From contig NZ_LR593887.1 of NCBI RefSeq assembly GCF_901538355.1, positions 3,138,920 through 3,202,919 on the forward strand: 64,000 nt of DNA, written 5' to 3'. Below, one piece after another: positions 60,444 to 64,000 of the stretch (position 1 is its first letter; every line of letters starts with the position of its first letter). Under the pieces are notes generated by a model. That model was not told the DNA's origin. It saw only the letters and a program-made list of their open reading frames with translations, and made no database searches. The position numbers and the translations under genes were made by a program. Origin of the DNA: Tuwongella immobilis. GTDB lineage: Bacteria; Planctomycetota; Planctomycetia; Gemmatales; Gemmataceae.

Positions 60444-60959
60444 TCAGCGCTTCCAAGGGGGAATGGAGTTCTTGCTTTGGGTCGCGGTCGTGCTTGTGCT
60501 CGAGCCAGGCTTGCTGGTCGTTGGCTTGGTTGGGGGCGTCGATGGAGGAGTTGACCGTTCCTCGTTGCGCGAGGAATAGCCGCGGATTTCGTTGGTGATT
60601 TCGCCAGTGTCCTCACGCTTGCGGCATTTCACGGTGATGATCAGCGGGAGGTCGTGAAGGTCTTCGGAGTCGTTGGGTTGCATCACACCGACTGCTCGAC
60701 AGATGGCCGAGAGTTCGGCCCGCGCAATCGTGACGGCCTGCGGGTTGGGATTGTCGAGGTTGAGTCGGGCCCAGACCATTCGGCCCTCGAAGGGGCCTTC
60801 GATGACTTGGAAGGTCAGTTTGAGGAAGGCGCCGTTCCCGGCCTTGTTGGGGCTCATTTCACTGGCAGTGATCACCGCCACATATTTGCCGGCGGGGATT
60901 GGATCGAGATCCAGTTGCGGATCCACCTCATTGGCATCAAAACCGTGTAAATTCGCCAT
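60444..60959 (-). CDS. DUF669-like single-strand-binding candidate
   Basis: 171 residues from ATG 60959 with AAAGGAG eight bases upstream. The first 120 residues match the DUF669 layout: LDPIPAGKYVAVITASEMSP, AFLKLTFQVIEGPFEGRMVW, LNLDNPNPQAVTIARAELS, LIITVKCRKREDTGEITNEI. The tail is Pro/Ser/Thr-rich and ends SIPPWKR, like the tip of SSB proteins (acidic/hydrophobic end aside). DUF669 proteins go with Sak4-type ATPases in phage recombination modules, as here. Confidence 0.82.
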   Translation of the reverse strand: MANLHGFDANEVDPQLDLDPIPAGKYVAVITASEMSPNKAGNGAFLKLTFQVIEGPFEGRMVWARLNLDNPNPQAVTIARAELSAICRAVGVMQPNDSEDLHDLPLIITVKCRKREDTGEITNEIRGYSSRNEERSTPPSTPPTKPTTSKPGSSTSTTATQSKNSIPPWKR

Positions 60960-60961
60960 GG

Positions 60962-61744
60962 TCATTCTCCTTTGGAAGTGAGGGCGTTGTCGTTCATTGC
61001 TGCCATCCAGTCAGCCCAACTGAGGGGCAAGTCGTCGTTGATCCCGTAGCGGTTCTTGGCGATGCAAGCAGGCCCGCCGACGGGGCGAAGGATGCGTTCA
61101 CCGCCCGCTTTCCCGACTGCGTGAGCGGTGGTCCGTTTCCTCCCAAAGCCGGTATCCTCGCTTTGGGTCCGAAACTTCCGAGTGGCGAAAAGGATCGCAT
61201 CGCACCATTCGATGAACATCGCCGAGGCATGTTTGTGCAGCCGAGGCGAGTAGCGGTCATAAGACATCGCGGCCTCGGGATCCTCAAACTTCTCCACCTT
61301 GGCGTGGGCGATGAGGATGATGGCCATGCCGCGATCGAGCCGAAGTTGCGAGAGCAGATCAATGGTCTCGTTCCAGAGATCCAGGGCGAGGATGTACCCT
61401 TTCCCCCAGCCGCCATCGACCTTCTCGATGTTCTTCACGCCGAATTTTTCGCAGGTCTTGGCCCACACCAATCGCTCGAGCCAATCGAGCGAATCGACGA
61501 CCAGCGTCTCGAAATCGTGCTTTTCCCGATAGAGCTCGACCAGCGCCTCGCGGACCTCCGAATAGTTGGTCATGAGCGGGAACTTCGCGCAATCGATCAC
61601 GTCGAGCCCATCCTCGGTTGGCAAAAAAATCGGGTTGGGCGCCTGCGACCCGAAGGTCGATTTCCCGATGCCCGGTGTGCCATAGATCAGCAGGCGCGGC
61701 GGATTGGAGACCCGCCCATGCTGAACTCGGTTCAAAAATCCCAT
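60962..61744 (-). CDS. Sak4-like RecA-fold ATPase
   Basis: 260 residues from ATG 61744 (GAGGG upstream). Walker A is YGTPGIGKSTFGSQ (about residues 20-33), Walker B is TLVVDSLDWLERLV (about residues 80-93), with the expected AIILIAHAKVEKF strand afterwards and an acidic/His segment (SYDRYSPRLHKHASAMF). This is the AAA_24/Sak4 single-strand annealing recombinase type. It is followed at once by DUF669 and RusA, a standard recombination module. Confidence 0.87.
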   Translation of the reverse strand: MGFLNRVQHGRVSNPPRLLIYGTPGIGKSTFGSQAPNPIFLPTEDGLDVIDCAKFPLMTNYSEVREALVELYREKHDFETLVVDSLDWLERLVWAKTCEKFGVKNIEKVDGGWGKGYILALDLWNETIDLLSQLRLDRGMAIILIAHAKVEKFEDPEAAMSYDRYSPRLHKHASAMFIEWCDAILFATRKFRTQSEDTGFGRKRTTAHAVGKAGGERILRPVGGPACIAKNRYGINDDLPLSWADWMAAMNDNALTSKGE

Positions 61745-61751
61745 CACGCCC

Positions 61752-61949
61752 TCAATTCGCACTAGGTGAAAGAGTGAGAGGTGTTGACATCTCGACAGTT
61801 GGACTGTTGGGGCGACGCAGCAGCGACGGTCCTCGGCACGAAGGCTTGCTGCAATAAAGCTTTCGGGTCTTCTGGTCAAACCAGAGCAGCTCGTTGCAGC
61901 GAAAACAGGCCGCATTCCGAATGCGAATATGCCGCGGTTGACCGCTCAT
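61752..61949 (-). CDS. small zinc-ribbon phage protein
   Basis: 65 residues from an ATG that overlaps the previous stop (ATGA at 61946-61949), with AAGGAG ten bases upstream. It contains CFRCNELLWFDQKTRKLYCS then KPSCRG, a Cys4 ribbon near residues 15-38. The rest is basic and Ser/Pro-rich. Small zinc-ribbon proteins are common in phage early regions and may bind DNA or host RNA polymerase. Family not recognised. Confidence 0.6.
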   Translation of the reverse strand: MSGQPRHIRIRNAACFRCNELLWFDQKTRKLYCSKPSCRGPSLLRRPNSPTVEMSTPLTLSPSAN

Positions 61950-62398
61950 GCCCGTGTGCTCCTTGTCTTGGCCGGTTGAAGATAGCGTTTCGCGCTCAAG
62001 AGTCCGGCTCTCGCCTCGAGGCCCAATGACTTGTACCGGCAGCGCACCAAGGCGGTGGCAAGGTTCAGACAGCGTCGATCCCGAATCGATTTCGCCTCGC
62101 TGCCTTGCAGCAAGTAGATGGGAAAACCGTTGAGAATTGCCACAAGCTCATTGAGTAAAAAGGCATACGGTTTAATCCGGCAGCAAGTCATCCCCGATTC
62201 TGTGGGGATTCGACTCCGTCCGCACCCGCAAAGCCACACTTGATTGATGGCCGATTGCAGTGAATTCGATTCGTTGACGCTGAGTCGTTTGAAGGGGCCT
62301 CGGCAGTAGCGCAGTTGTCCCCACCGGTCCAGTTTGCCGACTGGCTTCGGAAGCGGCGGATGGAACTGGGCCTTCGATCGATTCTTGGCTTGACTCAT
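61946..62398 (-). CDS. phage early protein with Cys cluster
   Basis: 150 residues from ATG 62398, overlapping the previous stop. It is basic, with a Cys cluster VWLCGCGRSRIPTESGMTCC (about residues 54-73) that could hold zinc, and a helical end (LNELVAILNGFPIYLLQGSE). No signal peptide. Its neighbours are small early genes, all coupled by ATGA overlaps. Function unknown. Confidence 0.6.
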   Translation of the reverse strand: MSQAKNRSKAQFHPPLPKPVGKLDRWGQLRYCRGPFKRLSVNESNSLQSAINQVWLCGCGRSRIPTESGMTCCRIKPYAFLLNELVAILNGFPIYLLQGSEAKSIRDRRCLNLATALVRCRYKSLGLEARAGLLSAKRYLQPAKTRSTRA

Positions 62399-62865
62399 GA
62401 TCGATCCTCCACTTCCCGAGCCAATCGGCGGGCGAGTGCAAGTGCGACCGGCAGCGAGGTGGTATGCTCGTATGCTTCGGTGGTGGCCCGCATCGGATTG
62501 AATTCGACGAGCCGCGGCGATTTCGGGATGATGAATCGTTCCAATGCCCATCGGACGATGTAGCTGAATTGGGCCTGGACCGGAATGCCGAAGGGATGGA
62601 TTTCCAGAAAAAACTCACGGTCGTCTTTGCGAAACTTTGGATCACACTCGGTGGAGCTGGTTGGGTTGAGCTCCTGGAGCGTTGAGGCAATCACGGATTG
62701 AAGCACTTGCCATTGGGCCAGTCGGATCGCGTTTTCCTCTTCCAGTTGGCGGCGGGCGATCTGCTCTTGTTCTTCCTTGGCTTCCCGAATGATCTGCTCG
62801 CCCTGTTCGGCAAGTCGCTCGAGGAGGCGGGCGAATTCGATCATGTTACTCGTGATCTGAAGCAT
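62395..62865 (-). CDS. phage early protein with N-terminal coiled coil
   Basis: 156 residues from ATG 62865 (AAAGGAG seven bases upstream). The first 60 residues form a charged coiled coil (LLERLAEQGEQIIREAKEEQ), followed by a globular part with FRKDDREFFLEIHPFGIPVQ and helices near the end. No membrane segment, no zinc site. It starts 15 bases after the sigma-factor remnant. Family not recognised. Confidence 0.62.
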   Translation of the reverse strand: MLQITSNMIEFARLLERLAEQGEQIIREAKEEQEQIARRQLEEENAIRLAQWQVLQSVIASTLQELNPTSSTECDPKFRKDDREFFLEIHPFGIPVQAQFSYIVRWALERFIIPKSPRLVEFNPMRATTEAYEHTTSLPVALALARRLAREVEDRS

Positions 62866-62879
62866 GGTTGGCTCCTTTC

Positions 62880-63464
62880 TCAACTCGCAGCTGCCAGGCG
62901 AGTGTTGGTATGGGAAAACAGAGACCGAAGTTCGCGGATGCAGTGCGCGCAAGTCGTGCCGATCGTCGATTCGCTCAGCCCGAGCATGATGGCGACTTCC
63001 TTCTCACTGAGCCCGATGCGGTATCGCAACGAGAGGATCTTGCGTTGGTGCGGGGTGAGCGGTTTGAGCAGCCGGGCCCATTCCGACTCTTCCATCGATG
63101 TTGGCTCTTTGGCCGCCTTCGCCGTCAGCCAGCTCGGATGTTTGCTGCGACCGCTCGCATGCTGGTCTTCGCAGAGATCGCCGAAGAGCAGCAGTTTCCG
63201 CTTCGGCGAGCGTCGGCGTGTTCCGAGGAACTCGCGGCGCTAATCCAAGAGCGCCCCGCGGATGCGATGATTCGCGTAGGTCCGGAAATGGATGTTTCGC
63301 TCTGGCTCGAATCGGATCGCGCATTCCATGAGTGCGTCCGAAGCGCAGGACTCGAGCTCATCGGCATGCGCTCGTAAGCGTGGGTTCCGACTCAGGAATA
63401 CCCGCAAGAGCACCTGTGCCAATTTCACATGCTCGACGACCAGTTGCTGTTGGTCCTGAGTCAT
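62880..63464 (-). pseudogene. phage sigma-70 family factor interrupted by an in-frame amber codon
   Basis: Codons from ATG 63464 (GGGAGGA upstream) give 74 residues with sigma region 2: DELESCASDALMECAIRFEP, then HFRTYANHRIRGALLD. Codon 75 is TAG (63242-63240). Without a change of frame the reading stays open for 119 more codons and ends with sigma region 4: LTPHQRKILSLRYRIGLSEK, EVAIMLGLSESTIGTTCAHC. Sigma factors of the FliA/WhiG/SigF type continue straight through RGALLD, so a single nonsense change splits one gene. Either it is broken, or the amber is read through, or the halves are made apart (ATG 63095 starts the second). Coupled to the DUF550 gene by ATGA. Confidence 0.75.
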
Positions 63465-63928
63465 TTGCTGTCCTCCCGAAGGTGCTCGACGGGCTGATCT
63501 GTTGTGGGCTTCGGCCAATGGCGTTTCTGGTTTTTCTGGAGTTTCTTCCAGACTTCCATCAGGAGTTCCACCGGACCCAATCCCGCGCGTCGAGCAGCGT
63601 CCCAGATCAGCAGTTGGCAGTCGGCAAGTTCCTCGGCGAGCTCGGGTGTGCCGATCGCCTGAACCGCCTCTCGGACCTCCTTTTCCAAATGCAGCAGCGG
63701 ACCTTTGGGGCCGCGATATTCAACGGAGCCGAAGGTTTTCTGCGACCATTCCCACGATGCGTCCAAAAGACAAGCGTGCAAATGACCCCAGATTTCAGAC
63801 GTGATCGACCCTCGGAATTGAGCCACTGACAAGATGGCATTGATGAAGCCAGATGTCTCTTTGGGCATTTCAATCAATCCGTCATTGGACCGAATGAAAT
63901 CCCGTTTGATTCTGATCTGCTCACTCAT
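63461..63928 (-). CDS. DUF550/MazG-like dATP/dGTP pyrophosphohydrolase
   Basis: 155 residues from ATG 63928. The C-terminal 80 residues have the DUF550 pattern: LLHLEKEVREAVQAIGTPEL, EELADCQLLIWDAARRAG with the EExxD metal motif, and KLQKNQKRHWPKP. Related enzymes cleave dATP or dGTP to the monophosphate and belong to the all-alpha NTP pyrophosphatase fold. The N-terminus carries RIKRDFIRSNDGLIEMPKET. Such enzymes serve phages that adjust purine pools. Its start overlaps the stop of the gene at the right edge. Confidence 0.82.
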   Translation of the reverse strand: MSEQIRIKRDFIRSNDGLIEMPKETSGFINAILSVAQFRGSITSEIWGHLHACLLDASWEWSQKTFGSVEYRGPKGPLLHLEKEVREAVQAIGTPELAEELADCQLLIWDAARRAGLGPVELLMEVWKKLQKNQKRHWPKPTTDQPVEHLREDSK

Positions 63929-64000
63929 TGGTCTCACCGCCCTTGGTTTGAGCATTTTGGGAGAGCCATTCTTGGAGCTCCTTGATTGGGAACACGATGC
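63921..64000 (-). CDS. partial phage gene at the right edge (3' end only)
   Basis: The last 26 codons of a minus-strand gene are visible, ending IVFPIKELQEWLSQNAQTKG then GETNE and TGA at 63923-63921. The end overlaps the DUF550 start. The stretch PIKELQEWL recalls the tail of small helix-turn-helix (excisionase-like) proteins, but too little is visible to name it. Confidence 0.6.
   Translation of the reverse strand, partial: IVFPIKELQEWLSQNAQTKGGETNE

Noticed and set aside
1-64000. CRISPR array or insertion sequence
   Set aside because: No regularly spaced direct repeats and no transposase frame seen; the only mobile element is the prophage.

Overview
The first 27.7 kb is planctomycete chromosome, most likely a member of the Gemmataceae. 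The grounds are a giant HEAT-repeat protein, exported proteins with planctomycete character, an ECF sigma/anti-sigma pair, an FHA-GAF-PP2C phosphatase and, further on, a DUF1559 pilin-like protein. A Tuwongella-like genome would fit, but that is an inference from style and moderate GC and I could not search it.

Chromosomal layout: (a) 2-3952, 5' part of a HEAT-repeat protein that runs off the left edge; (b) 4127-6039, an exported protein, a strong terminator and RmlD; (c) 6065-9125, a feo iron-uptake operon (two FeoA-type proteins, FeoB, a Cys-rich membrane peptide) behind a well-formed promoter with a palindromic operator at the start site; (d) 9109-12213, ECF sigma factor, anti-sigma factor and an exported protein, read leftward; (e) 12461-14633, an FHA-GAF-phosphatase and ClpS, ended by a terminator; (f) 14728-18926, exported cyclophilin, SMP-30 lactonase and two tandem 405-residue exported paralogues; (g) 19078-23746, a coupled operon pairing a LolD/MacB-type ABC ATPase and FtsX-type permease with a ZnuA-like metal-binding lipoprotein, probably started on a leaderless message; (h) 23817-27660, exported zinc peptidase, enolase-superfamily enzyme, Y-family polymerase and a small partner.

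At about 27.72 kb lies a fragment matching the 3' end of a tRNA (serine-like), not a whole tRNA. I read it as the distal attachment site of a tail-bearing prophage that fills the rest of the window and continues past 64 kb, where the intact tRNA and the integrase should be. Almost all phage genes are on the minus strand, so early genes are at the right and late genes at the left. Right to left: DUF550/MazG-like nucleotide hydrolase, a sigma factor broken by one amber codon, small zinc-ribbon proteins, Sak4-like ATPase, DUF669 protein, RusA resolvase, SF2 helicase, primase-polymerase/DUF3987 helicase, terminase small and large subunits, DNA methyltransferase, portal, MuF-like protein, protease-scaffold, decoration protein, major capsid, head-tail connectors, tail tube, tail chaperone pair with a canonical -1 frameshift site, tape measure, tail tip and fibre proteins, then an exported cysteine-peptidase-like protein and small membrane proteins (a possible lysis module), and a strong terminator at 29424-29468.

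Four AT-richer cargo loci ('morons') interrupt this plan: 28453-29331 (membrane-anchored, with a HEPN-like RX4H motif), 31611-33660 (DUF1559 protein plus an exported protein behind their own sigma-70 promoter), 47209-48120 and 54431-55507 (both on the opposite strand, both membrane-anchored). These, the recoded or broken sigma factor, and the hairpin that buries a ribosome site at 51229-51258 are the least explained parts of the window.
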